Assembly: GCA_030272155.1 (NCBI GenBank)
Contig: CP126197.1
Span: forward strand, 3,278,001 to 3,342,000
DNA: 64,000 bases
DNA from: Tetradesmus obliquus
Lineage: Eukaryota; Chlorophyta; Chlorophyceae; Sphaeropleales; Scenedesmaceae
Reading direction: 5' to 3'
The position numbers and the translations under genes are program-made. The first letter of the stretch is position 1. Each line of letters begins with the position of its first letter. Shown one piece after another: positions 18,575-31,000 of the stretch. Below the pieces are notes generated by a model. That model saw only the letters and a program-made list of their open reading frames with translations. It did not search any database and had not been told where the DNA came from.

Positions 18575-19627
18575 ATGCTGCTGAATCAGCGCCTGCAGCT
18601 TGCCGGCATGGGCGCAGATGTCACCGGCGGCTTGTTTGGCCAACAGCAGCAGCAGCAGCAGCAGCTTCTGCAGCAGCAGCAGTGGATGAACATGTCCGCA
18701 GGCGCTGGCATGGGCGGTTTCAATCTCGACGGCTCCAACATGCAAGCAGCAGCAGCGGCGTATGGCCGCAACAGCATGGCCATGGGGGGTGGCATGCCTA
18801 CCAGTACAGCTGCAGCAGCTGCTGCAGAGTTTGGCCAGGGTATGCTAAACGACCCCCTGTCTGAGCTGCTCGCAGGCACTGCGCAGATGCCGCCAATCAG
18901 CAGCATGATTTCCTTGGCAGATACTGCCGGCAACGGCGCCAGCGGCAGCGCAGGCGGAGCTGCAGCAGCCGGCGGCTTCAACGCAGCAGCGGCGGCGGCT
19001 GCTGCAGGCCGCATCAACATGAGCAGCCTGCTTGCAGGAATGGGCGGGAATGCGGCTAGCCATGGCTCTGCAGCAGCAGCTGCAGCAGCGCTGGCTGCGA
19101 GCTCTGATGGGCTGCCTGCTGCAGCTGCAGGAGGCATGGGCTGGCTTGCAGGAAACGGCGGCAATGCTGGCGCGGGCGGTTTTGGCGGGAATGCAGCAGC
19201 AGCAGCAGCGGCGGCGGGCCTGGGTGGAGTGACCACCAGTATTGCGGCCCTGGACCCGCCGATTCTCGAGTTCCCTGGTGATGCATTAGGCCTCGGGAGT
19301 GGCGGCTTCACTGGGTTGCTCAGCGGTGCCAGCATGAGCCGCAGCAGCCAGCAGCAGCAGCAGCAGTTGCTCGGCGGCGGCCAGGGCGCAGGGCACGGCG
19401 GCGGGCAGCAGCAGCAGCAGCCGGCTGCGAGCGTGGATCTGACCAGCGGCTTGCTGGGATTGCATCCTGATGAGGACCCCATGGGGCTGGATGTGGGTGA
19501 TGTGGATGCGCTGCTTGCGAGTATGGATGCGGGCCTGATGAGTATGCAGGGGCTTGCAGGAGACGTGGGCATGTCGGCGACCTCGCAGGCGCTGCAGGAC
19601 GTGTGGAGCAACTGCAGGGCGAGCTGA
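13300..19627 (+). CDS. Giant Gln/Ala-rich nuclear-type protein with two AT-hooks
   Basis: One open frame runs 13523-19627 (2034 aa after the acceptor). No ATG begins it; the sequence before it is a good 3' splice site (ccgcag at 13517-13522). A short exon 13300-13362 (ATG; 21 codons ending CAG before gtgatt) joins in phase, giving about 2055 aa. The fallback start is the first in-frame ATG at 13691. Seen directly: long Gln and Ala runs; an acidic Asp/Glu run near residue 840; a basic PKRKRGRQ near 958 and a canonical AT-hook KGKRGRPSK near 1016 that should bind the AT-rich minor groove; scattered short helices (for example KKRLLELMKEVG at 18289-18324); and a Leu/Met/Asp-rich C-terminus. No catalytic domain is recognised. 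The composition suggests a chromatin-bound transcriptional coactivator, but this is inference. It has one small intron with no echo copies, unlike the neighbouring genes. Confidence 0.75.
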
Positions 19628-19745
19628 GGGAAGGGACGGCAGTTCCTGCAAGGGACAGCAGTTCCTGCAAGCAGCGGCGATTCCTGCAAGCAGCGGCGCG
19701 TCCTGCAAGCAGCGGCGATTCCTGCAAGCAGCCTCAGCAGGTTCT
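19628..19745 (+). repeat. 19-20 bp tandem repeat after the AT-hook stop codon
   Basis: About five imperfect copies of ttcctgcaagcagcggcga follow the stop immediately and so probably lie in the 3' UTR. The core TTCCTGCAA also occurs, in either orientation, elsewhere in the window. Confidence 0.8.
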
Positions 19746-22460
19746 GCGCAGCGGGGAGTGCAAGTGCTGATAGATCATGCAGGCAGCATGCCGTGAATTG
19801 TGTGACAGGGAACGAATGAGTTGTGTGAGCGCCATGCTGCCTGCTGAGCAGTGCTGCTGAAGCCTGTACTAGGCCTGGCTGCTGCAGCTGCTGCGCAGTT
19901 TGAAGCCTCACGTGTGGCTGCACAGGGGAAACAGTCATGCGCGCGCGTGTGGGCTAGGGCTGGGCTTCCTCCGTTGTGGATTGGTTGGTGTGTTGGCCTG
20001 TTGCACCTGCCTGGTGCGCTGTTTTTTAACTGCGGCGGGGGAAGCGCGGGGTCTTTGGTTGCGGCTGACACTTCTAGCTGCTGCATGAAAGGTGGGGCGC
20101 AGTGCATGGCGGGTGCGAACGAGTTTGGCTTGTGGCGTGCGTGCTGTTTGTTTGCAGCGGCCTGTTCTCAACCTCTCGGCTCGGTCCTACGGGGCGGCTG
20201 TTCGAACCACAGCCAGCGGGCTTTTTTTTACGTGCATGTCGGCGCATGTCATGCATGGGGTGCTGCTGCTCAGTGTGGGTCTGCGCAGTGATCCCGCCAT
20301 GCGTTATGGACATGGGTTGAACCGTACACCCGCTGCATGTGGTGCTGTATGGGTTGATTGAATGCCAGAAATAGTTCAAAATAGTTCAAAAACAGGCACA
20401 AGAGCCTGCTGCTGTGAGCTCTGGCGTGCAACAGCCAGTCTGGCTGGTAGAGTATGCTGCATTGGGGTGTTGTTCTTTTGTACCATGTTATTTAACGCGT
20501 CGTAACGTGTCAGTGTGCCGCGCTGCTCCTTCATGGTGGCGTTGTTCAAAACAGGCATCACACATTAGTATTCCGTTTTTTGTTCAATGTCCCTTTGAAA
20601 GGCCTGACGGCTGTTGGGATGGTGAGCACAGCTTCTGTTTGTTGTTTGCGGCTGGCGCCATGCCCCAGGTAACTTGCGTGGCAGTGGCTATACCTGGTTA
20701 GCTGCGCGGTATCAATGTTGCGTATATAGCATTGTACACCGCCGTTTAGGGGCTGTGGTGCTCTGTGTGCTCGCATGCGGCCGTCTGCAGCGGCGTTTAC
20801 TTCAGTATGTGGTCAGTGACATACGTTTCCTGCATGGCTGACGCGTGTATTTGCAGCTGTTGAGGATCCTTGCACAGGGAAGGGGCCATGCGTCTGCTCA
20901 TAAGGGAAGGGGCGAGGTACCTCCTCATAAGAACTGGGCTGGTGTTGCGTGTAGTGCAACATACTGCTGCGGGCCTGCGTGTAGCAGCTCGGTTGTTGGG
21001 TCTTATCTGTTGTTCTGCAGTGCCCGCCCCAAAGAGGTGACTTGCGGTTGCAGGGAGAACAGCGCCCACTCACTGGTGGCTGTTGTAATATGACAGTTCT
21101 AGGCATGGTAAATGCACAACTGCGCAATGCTGGTCCAGAAGTGTTGTGCTGTTGCACTGCTGAGCCAGTAGGGAAGGGCAGCCTGTTTGTCGGATTGCAT
21201 TGTGTGTAGGTGTGAGAACCGATCCTCCGGACATTGTGTTACAGCAGCGGCTACAGCCCCTGCCCAGCAGTCCTTGGAACTATCCATTGCAACAGCTGCT
21301 GTGGCTCTGCTCGTTCATGTGCACCTGCCGCTGCTGCTGCCGCTGCATCATTGCTTAGTGCTGATGTATGTGAAGCACACATGGTGCGCACCGGCATATG
21401 TTTGCTTGGGGCACAGCTAGGGGCTGAAATGGCACGCGAGAAAAGCAGTTTTTTGATTGCTTCTGCTGCCTGCATGCATCACTGGCCTTGAGGTCTGCCT
21501 TGGTGCTGCAGCTGAGAGCAGAGGCATTGGATTGCTGCTCGTGGCGGCGTGAGGTGGTGTCTATCGCTATGGACGTGCAGCTTGGGTAGCAGCACAAGTG
21601 CTGATGTTGCACTGTGCGATGGTTTGTCTCGCGCTTGGTGCGAGTGCTCAGTGCCAGATGCTGGGCAATTCAGCCCTCCTGGTCACATGAGCTGGCCCAT
21701 TTGAGCCAGCTTACCAGCAGCACTTGCTTCAAGGTAGGCCGCATAGTAGCTACGGATGGCAGCATGTTATTTCCGGCTGGCGCTTGGCACCTGCCCTGAC
21801 GCATCTTCCACTTGCGCCAGCAGCAGCAGCAGCAGCAGCACTTGCGTAGCAGCGGAGCTGTGGTGCCGCGTAGTAGTCTGCATATGGCGTGGGCCGTGGT
21901 TGCCGCGTGTGCTGATTGCTACAACGCAGGCTGCTGCATTGGTGTATTGGGTGTTGGGGCATGCCCGTGCTGGGTGGTGGGCTGCCGGCTTGCACATATG
22001 CATGTGCGCGGGTGATTGCAGTGACGCGGCACGGCGGCACAATACGTCAGTTGCTCTGCTAGTTGTTGTTGTGTGCGTACGGGCTTGGCTTGTGTGGCGT
22101 CGTCGGCGATCATGCAACGTACGTGGATCTGTACAGGCCATGCCGATGTATGCAAATTTGTACAGGGCCGGCCGTGGCTTGAAGGACGCGCATTGATTTG
22201 TTGCTTTCAAACACCCGATTCTCAATAGGGAGTTCCGGCAAAACAGCCAGGTGCCTCACGCATGCCGGCTGCTATGCTTGTGGCTGCACACAGCAGCGCG
22301 TGCTGTGAGGGCGCATGGCAAGTGCCAGGCCTACCTCCCTATTACTGAGCAGGTAGCAGTTTGAAGCTGCGCTAGCGTGTTGCCAGTTTGGCAGCTGTCT
22401 TGGCTGGCGTCTGTGTGAGTATCATGATGATCTGTGCCGGCTTGCTGCAGCAGAAGGACT

Positions 22461-22520
22461 GCTTGCTGCATCAAGGATCTGCTTGCTGCGTCGAGGATCT
22501 GCTTGCTGCATCGAGGATGT
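22461..22520 (+). repeat. 20-bp tandem repeat, three units
   Basis: The units 22461-22480, 22481-22500 and 22501-22520 share gcttgctgcatcgaggatct with one or two changes each; a partial fourth follows. It lies in non-coding sequence. Confidence 0.8.
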
Positions 22521-25119
22521 GCTTGTCCTGCTGTTGCTGCTCTCTGCTGTCAGCTGCAAAGGGAAAAGGTGGCGCCCACACCAGCACTTCTGCAGCAGCA
22601 GCAGCAGCAGCAGCACAGTGCTAGTGCTGCATGGTGCGTAGTTGTTGAGTCGCTGCTGCTGCTGCTGCCTCTCAGCGCCTGCATTTGTTGGTGATTATCC
22701 GCAGCAGCGGCTTGCTCTCAGCAATGCTGAAGGTTTCACGGGTTGCGACAGGGCCGCATGTATCAACGAGTGATCAGCAGCCTCACGGGTGACAAATACA
22801 GTGCGTGGGGGGCGTGCCATTGCTGTGTGTTGTTCAGGTGTGGGCTGTGTCAATCATCGCGTTGAACGTGTGCTACTTGGCACGCCACACAACTGCCTGT
22901 GCATGCATGCCATATGGCATGCAATGGGCACAGCGCAGGGCAGTAGCACATGGCACCAGCCTCAAGGACAATGCCCTGCATTGGCCTGCTTGCATTGGCC
23001 CTGCATTGGCCTGCTTGCATTGGGCTGCTTGCTGCTGCTGCTGTCGGCTATGCCGCATGCATCAGTCTGTGTGAGCTTCCTGGCATGCATTGGTCGCAGC
23101 CGAGCCACACGCCTCGTAACAACTGTGTTTATCTGCAGCGGAACCTGGCCGTCTGTGTGCCTGCGCTGCGTGTTAAGCGGCGCGATTGCGTTGTGCCCTA
23201 GCACGGCGCGGTGGCATGCTGCCAAAACGTTGGTGTGCGGGCGCAAAAAAGGCCCTAGAGTATGGTATGGCTCTGGGGGAGGTGGCTGTGAGGAGGCATC
23301 GACGTCTATTTCAAACAACAGCATTGGCATAGCATATGTGTTTGTTTGGCTGCAAGCATGCGATCTTGCAACGCTGCGGCCGTCGGATCTTGGCTAACCA
23401 ACTTACCAAGGGTTGCGCGCATCGTGTGTTGACACGGGTTGTATGGCCGGCCAGTCGACTGTGCTGATGCCATGCTGCGCTGTTTGCATTGGAATTGTAA
23501 ACAGCAGGGCATTTTACAGGCATGACTGGGTGCTGTTGTGTTTCTTTTCGTGTTAGGACTGTGGAGTTTTCTCTGGTTCATCCGCCGCCTGAGCTCTTTC
23601 TGTTGCTGTGGCACGATACCATTGCTGCGATTGTGCCGCGATGTATGCTTGATCAACGCCCAGGGTTTTGTCATTGATTCAAATCACCGGGCTCAGGCAC
23701 AACCTCTGGGTCTGTGACGGCAGATGAGCTGTCATGCTTGCTGTGCCACGCTTGATCTTGTGTCATTCTCAGTGTTGGCAGTAGGCGCGGCAGCAGTGTG
23801 CAGCACTGCAGTTTCATGTTGATGGTTGAGAGCTTTTGGTGTCATGTCAGTATGGTCAGTCTTTCGGCTTCGCTTGCTGATCTGTGTGACTGTGTTCTGT
23901 GTTTTGTGTTCTGTGTTTTGTGAGTAACAGGTGTGCACCAGCATGTACGCTGTGCTGCTGTGTCTGCTTGCATGCCTGTCTAATTTTGCAAATGTATGCT
24001 TACACAGCATGGCAAACAGCAGTACAGCAGGGATGCGCGGACTCTGCATTGCTCTGCCCCGCAGATGTGTTTGCAAGGATTATCATGCGCGCCTGCACGT
24101 GCACAGGTTGTCCCCTTTATGCCGGCGTGTGTTAGTCTGCAGTTGCCGCGCCAATGTGCGCGCAGCAGCGCATGCACTTGCCTTCTGACTATGGCTGGCA
24201 CTGGCAGAAGTTCAGGGTGTCTTATTAATAAGCTTATTCTTGAGCCAGACTGGCGCATGGTGCTGTGCGGATGTTTGGCTGAAGCCTGCATGTGTCGCAG
24301 TCGGCTGTGTCTTTTTGTCAGGCCTGTGCAGTTTGGGTGTGGAACACCACACTCCAATGTGAGGGGAGCATTGCCGTAGGCAGAGTGGTGAGTACTTTAA
24401 CAGCCTGGGATCTCACTGTTAACAGCCTGGGCTGGTCTGATTCTTTTGCGTTAACTGTGTCCCGTAGCGATACACACACGCACGGGTGGGCACTGTTGTT
24501 GCGCCATGTCAACGCTCAAAACATGGGCTGATGATTGATGTATGGATCACTTGCATGGAAACCTTGGTGTTCGTAGCGTGCACTGCTTCGAGCGCTTTCA
24601 AAGAGTCTGCCTGCGCACTACTGACTGACTGAGTGGTGGGTGAGTGCATCATACTTATGTTATGCTTATGTTGTGGCAAGAGAGCGTTGGTGGTGAGTAA
24701 GACTCGTGTGTACACGGACAGCGTTCAGACCAACGTTGGGTTGCAAGTGTAATGGATTTGCCTTGTCACTGTCTTTGGGACTGTTGGCTGTACAAGGACT
24801 TCGCATGCAATGCTTTAGGTTTGAAGGTGCACAGCTTTGCATTTTTCATGCTAGACTGTCCATCCTTACAAGGCTTGGGCTCCTCAGCAGGTGCACACAG
24901 CCGCACCAGTGCTGTGTTGGAATCAGTCAACCTCACTGCTTCTCATCGTGCTCCCAGCCAAGGCATAGCGTACTGTCTATGGGTGTGCCAGGTGGCGCCA
25001 TAGGCCTGTGGCACTGGAAGTCACCTGCTGTAGGCCTTGAAAGCTTACGGAAGGTCTGGCAGGCGTGTGCAGTGCAGGAGCTGCACCTGAGTCATTAGAT
25101 GCCTCGTAGTAGACTTCCG

Positions 25120-25136
25120 AAGGCTTTGAAAGCCTT
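25120..25136. other. Short perfect hairpin
   Basis: aaggctttgaaagcctt is an 8-bp inverted repeat with a one-base centre. It lies where the strand composition switches between the two convergent genes. A function in transcription end formation is only a guess. Confidence 0.35.
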
Positions 25137-26124
25137 TCTCGTTTCGTCTAGCGTACGGATGCACCAGTCTCACTCTCCTACCAGCCCTATACTGTGTTAC
25201 CTGTCATGCCACCCTACACTGCTGATTGAACCTGTCATAGATCATCTAGTGATGGATGCCAGCAGCGCTGCACTGGCAGGCTGCATTAAAAGGCAACAGC
25301 TTCCTCAGCTGCACAGACTCAGTCAGTGACCTCACGACACTCAAGCACAGTGACTTTAGCATCATATGCCATGGCTGCATTGCTGCAGACCCTGAGGAAG
25401 TGCCACCAGCACTAGTGGGGTCAGGTGAAAGGAGGACAACTGCACCTATGTCAGCCACACAGTTATTTGCAGCACCACTCGGCTGCGCAATTGCAAGAGG
25501 TGCACAGCCCCACAAGCAGCGGTACACAAAGCAACACAAAGCTGAAACAGCACCCCACAATTGTGTTGCAACAGCACAGGCAGCACTGGGCTGCCCACGC
25601 TGTGCACCACCCCCTGCAACTTGCAGAGGCTCTGGTGCCACACTGATAGAAACATCAAACTGTGCAGTGCTTTGCCACAACCCCTTGCCATCCTCTTATC
25701 GACAAGCATGGCCCATCATGAGTCCGAGCCATTGTCGGCTCCGTTGCACGTAAAGCCAAGCGCTTAGTAAGCTCAGAAAGGCCAGAATGCACCCTTCAAA
25801 TCAATGGTGCTGTCACACCAGCTGATGCTGGACAGACATGCATCTGGCTGTATGACGTGCACCACAACATCACATGCTCTTGCTGGCTCCTCAACTACGC
25901 TACAGGTGCTTTGAGTCATGTTGTATTGTCTGCCTCAGTGGCCACAGATGCTGGAGGCTGGAGCTGCACCTGGATCCCTCACATGTAACACAGCACCACA
26001 CAATGCTGACATGCCATGTCACCGGGTGCACCGGGCACCGGGTGCACATATACAATGGTGTTGTACTTCTGGCTCCCTCCCAACTTGTTGTGATTTTCTG
26101 CAACAGGTTCACCTCGCAGGCAGA

Positions 26125-26129
26125 TTACA
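26125..26129 (-). terminator. Candidate TGTAA poly(A) signal of HAT gene
   Basis: TGTAA on the - strand lies about 376 nt after the HAT-protein stop. TGTAA is the usual signal in Chlamydomonas; its use here is inferred. Confidence 0.3.
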
Positions 26130-26504
26130 AGCACTGCCACCTTTACTTTGCTGCAGTGTAATTTGCCATACATGGCTCTGAAAGGACGCGCTCTTGATAA
26201 GCTGACACTGCTTTGTACAAAGAGCCAGCCAATACAACGCAGACATACACATACAGCCGACAGACAAACCTGTGAAGTGAGTCGGCAGAACTGCTCACAT
26301 CGTGCCTGCTGGCAGTGATAGGCAGTAATAGCACACGCAGCTTGCAACACTTTGCCAACAGAAACTGCTTGCCGACGCCACCATGCTATGCTGCCAGCAC
26401 CATAACAGCCCCCACACACCTAAGAACTGCAAATAAACACAGGGAGAACATCTGATTTGGACAGAAAGAAAGAAGAAACATCAAAGAAGAGAAAGAAGAA
26501 ACAT

Positions 26505-28096
26505 TCACATGCTGGACATGCAGCTGCTACCCTGACTGTCATGTGACAGCGCCCCACCCGCACCACCCACCCCACTACTACACGCGCCGCCGCCGCCAAC
26601 ACCACCGCCAGCGCTGCCGCCGCCGCCTGCAGTGCTTGCGCAAGCCACACGCGCACCGGGCTGGCCAACCCTGCTGCCGCCGCTGCTGCTGCTGCTGCTG
26701 CTGCGCGGCCAGGGCCTGCCTCTGCTGGCTGCTGCGCCTGCTGCTGTGAGGCGTGCTGCGTTGACCGGCTTCCAGCGCAGCACCGGCTCCAGCGCACTGT
26801 CCATCTCCACACAGCGCTCCAGCTGCAGTTTGCAGGAAAATATGAAAGTTTGCAGGAAAGGGTGTGGTTAGCTTACTTGTTGATGTGGTTGGTGCATTAC
26901 GGTAGCAAGCGACAGCTGCTGCTTGCTGATACAGGATCTCATTCTGCGCTGTGTGCCTGCATCTTCAGCATACAAGGTAATCCCCCTGCTACACACATGC
27001 CGCTGCTATCAGTTGCTTCCTTTTCCTGCTACACTAACATCAGATTTGTTAATACACAGCATCATCAATTAATTCATACTGAGCCGCGCGTGCTCACCAG
27101 GCGCACTGCTGCCCAGGCGTTGCCGTTCTGCAGCTCCAGCAGCCATGGATGCACACAGATGCCGCTGCACATAGATGCCGCTACTGTGCTTACCCCAACT
27201 GCATTTAATCTGAAGTTTCATGCTTCTGTGTGTTCAAGCTGCCATTGCTGGGTGCTTACCAGGCCAACTGCTGCCCAGGCCTTGCCCTTCTGCAGCCCCA
27301 GCAGCCATGGATGCACATAGATGCCGCTGCACACAGATGCACATAGATGCCGCCACTGTGCCTACGCCAACTGCATCCAATCCGTAGTTTCATGCCTCTA
27401 GGGGTTCAAGCTGCCATTGTTGCGTGCTCACCAGGCGTACTGCCGCCCAGGCGTTGCCCTTCTGCAGCTCCAGCAGGCCCCAGGCCTGTGCCAGGCAGCC
27501 GCTGCCGGGGTTGATCTGCAGCCCGCGCTGCAGGATGGCCCGCGCCACAGCCAGCCTGCAGGGCGGTGAGATGTGGACAGCAAGTAAACAGACAGTATGA
27601 AGGTGGCGATGGGTGCTAGGCACAGCATTGGAACTACAGCCCGCGCTGCAGGATGGCCCGCGCCACAGCCAGCCTGCACAGCAGCAATCAGACAAAAGGA
27701 TGAACAGACAGTGAGAGACAGCCAAAATCACGTGGCCATGAGTGCTGGGTGCGGCTGTTGGTTTTGTGTGTGAGTGGGCAGCTCTTGCGAGGTAAGGGTA
27801 GGAGCCAGTACCACGCAAAAGTGACAACTAGCACACCAGCAGCGCTGCTTTAAACATGCTCATGACAACCATTGCACTGCCAAACCTCTTTGAGTGTATG
27901 TGTACGCCACAAGTTTGTCTTTGCTCTTTAAAGTGGTGCTGCGCACCTCTCAGGGTCCTGCGTGCGTGCTGCTCTCCGCTCCATCTGGGCAAAGCTAACC
28001 CAGCCTCTGCAGAACGTTGGGTCGTTTGACAGCAGTTGCTGGAAAGCTTGGCGTGCCTCATCGTATTGTTCGAGCCGTGAGAGTTCTAGTGCATGC
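26505..28096 (-). CDS. MBB1/HCF107-like HAT-repeat protein, C-terminal part only
   Basis: Exons 28096-27947, 27555-27432 and 26822-26505 splice in phase and end at a stop at 26505. They encode one HAT/TPR unit (LEQYDEARQAFQQLLSNDP), a second with ARAILQRGLQINPG and QAWGLLELQKGN, then the tail LRWKPVNAAR and a Gly/Ala/Ser-rich C-terminus. This wording is that of the plastid HAT proteins MBB1 (Chlamydomonas) and HCF107 (land plants), which bind and stabilise psbB/psbH mRNA ends; the family assignment is from memory of the motifs. The first exon enters in phase 2, so an upstream exon must exist, yet I find none in the 4.8 kb before the next gene. The full family has about ten HAT units and a plastid transit peptide. 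Either a long intron hides them or this is a 5'-truncated copy. Confidence 0.6.
27086..27300 (-). repeat. Echoes of HAT exon donor edge (two copies)
   Basis: The LLELQKGNAWAAVRL end plus gtgag donor (real 27432-27476) recurs at about 27096-27142 and 27258-27304. Confidence 0.85.
27630..27677 (-). repeat. Echo of HAT exon acceptor edge
   Basis: Near-exact copy of 27512-27557 (LAVARAILQRGL plus ctgcag acceptor). Confidence 0.9.
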
Positions 28097-31000
28097 CTGC
28101 AGGGCGGGAGGCAGGCCGAGGCACAGTCAGCAGGCAGCAGCAGCAACATGTGGGACGAGCCAACCAGCAGTCGCACTGTTCAAGGGACGCCAACGTAGGT
28201 GCGTGATGGTTTAAGAGATGTGCATGTTCTGCATGTGCATTGGCTCTGCAAGCAAGCAGGCTGCCCGTTGTTGTCGGTGTTGTTGCGGAACAGACTGACG
28301 TGGAGAGGGAGCAATCCAGCGTTTTCGACGACAGCTGCAGGAGCCAGGCTCACAAACACTTACTCATACATGTCTTCCTTGTCTCTTTGCTGCCTCCAAG
28401 CCAGCAACTTTGTTTGGCGCGATGGAGCCATTGAAACTGCTGTAGGCCTGCATGTGCCCGCTGCACGCCCTGTCTGCAGCCCTCCAATAAACGATTCTCT
28501 GCATCTCAGGTGCATAGTGAATCTGAACAGCCCGTGCTCGCCACAGCGGATGTTCCCGTTCCTGATGAGTCCGTTGCACAAAAGAGGACCGTTCCTGCCT
28601 TGAACAGCTAACAACTGCAGCTAAATACAGCCAGTTCACAGACACACTTGCTTACACGTGTACATACAGCTGCTGCAACAGCTGCACCAATGACATCTTG
28701 CCTACGCGCGCAAGAGTGTGCAAAGCTAACGTGGCACACGCGCCACTGACCCACCCGGTCTTGCTCTACCCAAATCAGCACGCAACGACCAACTGAAAAA
28801 TCAAACAATATCATGGTGCCTGTTGCCTGGTACCAACACGTTGTACTCGCGGGACCCACCGCTGCTGCACATCAGTGCGTACTGCAACTAGTGGCGCCTG
28901 GGGTGGCAGGAACGCAGTGCTTTCTACATAAAGATTTCCCAGTAAGTGATTTGATTAGATTTTGAATGTTACGGCAGAGATGACATCAAGCCCCTGACAT
29001 GATCATGGACAAAGTATCAGCAGGGCACTCACCGCTCTACACAGCTGAGGCCCTCTGCAGCACCAGCACGTGCTGCTGGTGCCCATGCACACGTTGCTGC
29101 TGGCTGAAATGCTGCTGTATGATAACAACAGAAGTGACACATCCCTGATGTTGCACCTACGTCACCTGGGGGCAGCCGCTGAGCTGATCCCATGATGCGC
29201 AACTCGCTAGAACAGCAGCGCACAATGCCTGCTGCACCTTGTGCAGGAGCTCCCGCAAGTCGCAGGAGCAGCAGCAACAACAATGCACTTCCCCTCGACA
29301 AGCAACACTGTGCACAGTCGCAAAAAGCCATGCCCTGCCGATTGAAGGTTCAGCGCCAGATCAGAGCAGGACAGGAAACAGCATGCCTGCACCATCATGG
29401 TCATGGCATGACGTGCAAAGGCAGGGCACTCCCTGGCGTACACTCAGAGATGTGTCCACGCAGAAAGCAGCCATGGCATCACGTAACAACACTTTAAAAT
29501 GCCGGCAAATGGCAGCTGCATGCTGCTCAGATATGTCCTGGTCAACGCTCAGCATTGAGTTGGAAACAGTGTTACCAACACGAAACACATCCTATGACAC
29601 CGGTCCCAACGCTCAACCCTATGACGTGCACAGTTCTCTGCACATACACCAGACTGGTCATGACGGGTGTGCCACGCCAACATGCAAGATGCTACTAGCA
29701 ATGATGTGACTGTTATTCACACCGCGCGACATGGTGTGCTGCTGCTGCTACTGCACACAGCTGTGAGCACATGCACCAGTTGCTCAGCTGAACCCAATCA
29801 AAACCCAATGGTGATGCATGCACAGCTGCACAGCACAGGTGGCATCAGCATCAGCATCAGCAGGGCCTGCTTCCACAGCCAGCCATTTTGCAGCCGACCA
29901 GCCTTTTCAGCAGCTAGCACACCCCACGGCAGCAAGCCAATACGTGCCAAAAGTGACACACACACCAACTGCTTTCTAGACCGAGTCAAGCAAGCAATGC
30001 AATACCCCAGGAACATCAATGCCCCGACAACATACAGCGCGCAAAGTGGCAAGCATGTCCAGTGATCCTGGCCCTTGCTGGCAATGCATTGTATTCAACC
30101 ACTCCGGCTGCTGCTGGCTACAGAGGATGCAAACCGCTACGCCGCTACACGCAAAACGGCCGACATGCAATGTGCAACCATTGATAGCCATGTCGAATAC
30201 AGCAGCTGCAGCAGCACAGCAATGCCTGCCTTGGCCAGAGCTGTGAAGCACACCATCCAAAATGTTGCTGTGAAGGGCTGCCAGAAGTAGGTCAACTTCC
30301 CCCCAGTCTCACACTGCGCTCTGCTCTCAAGCCGGCCTGATCCTTTGCTGCAGCAGCCTAGCAGGTGATAGCAGAGCAGCAGCGGTTGCTGTTGCAATGG
30401 CGATCCACACGCCTGCACCAAACCAGCAGAGTGCAGGTCCTGAAATGCACAGGTATAGCTGCTGATCAGACTACCCTGATCTAAAGCAGCAGAGCGACCT
30501 GTGTGCAGCAGATGCTACAGTAGTTCATCAAACATACGTGCTTCAGGAAATGCTGCTGCAAACCTGAGCAGCACACAATGAAACACATGTGTGCCAACGG
30601 CACTGTGAACACGAGTCGACCGACGCATACGTGCATGTGCTGCTGCTGCTCCTCGCACAACTTCAAGCGCCGCATGAACTGATGCAAGATGGGTCAATCA
30701 CAGAGCACGTGGCAAGTCTACATGCCATGCACAACATATGCAGCTGATGAAGTTCTACTGCGGTGCTTGGCCACACAAAAGGCGCTACCAATCGTGTATC
30801 GCAGCACAATACAGCTCTTGTGCACCACACAGCTGCTGGACCGTAAGCTGCAACCTTTCTTACCACAGCCGCCATGCCAGACAAAACAACTCAGCATTTC
30901 AAATGTAATGTAACATGTTATGTAACAACTGTGAACAGGCATGGAACATCAGGAGGACAGCAAGTTGTCGACAGGAGAGGCAGAGTAGGGTGTGACCTCT

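Larger units (their letters stand above)
19746..26124. other. Gene-poor region between convergent genes
   Basis: No exon, RNA gene or mobile-element domain is recognisable. The + strand is visibly G/T-rich to about 25.1 kb and A/C-rich after it. TGTAA occurs at 21084-21088 and 24748-24752 on the + strand, both far from the AT-hook stop, so either the 3' UTR is very long or the signal differs. The section holds small tandem repeats but no splice-junction echoes. Confidence 0.5.

Noticed and set aside
19746-26124. Retroelement or transposon in the gene-poor block
   Set aside because: No reverse transcriptase, transposase, long terminal repeat or target-site duplication could be recognised by eye.
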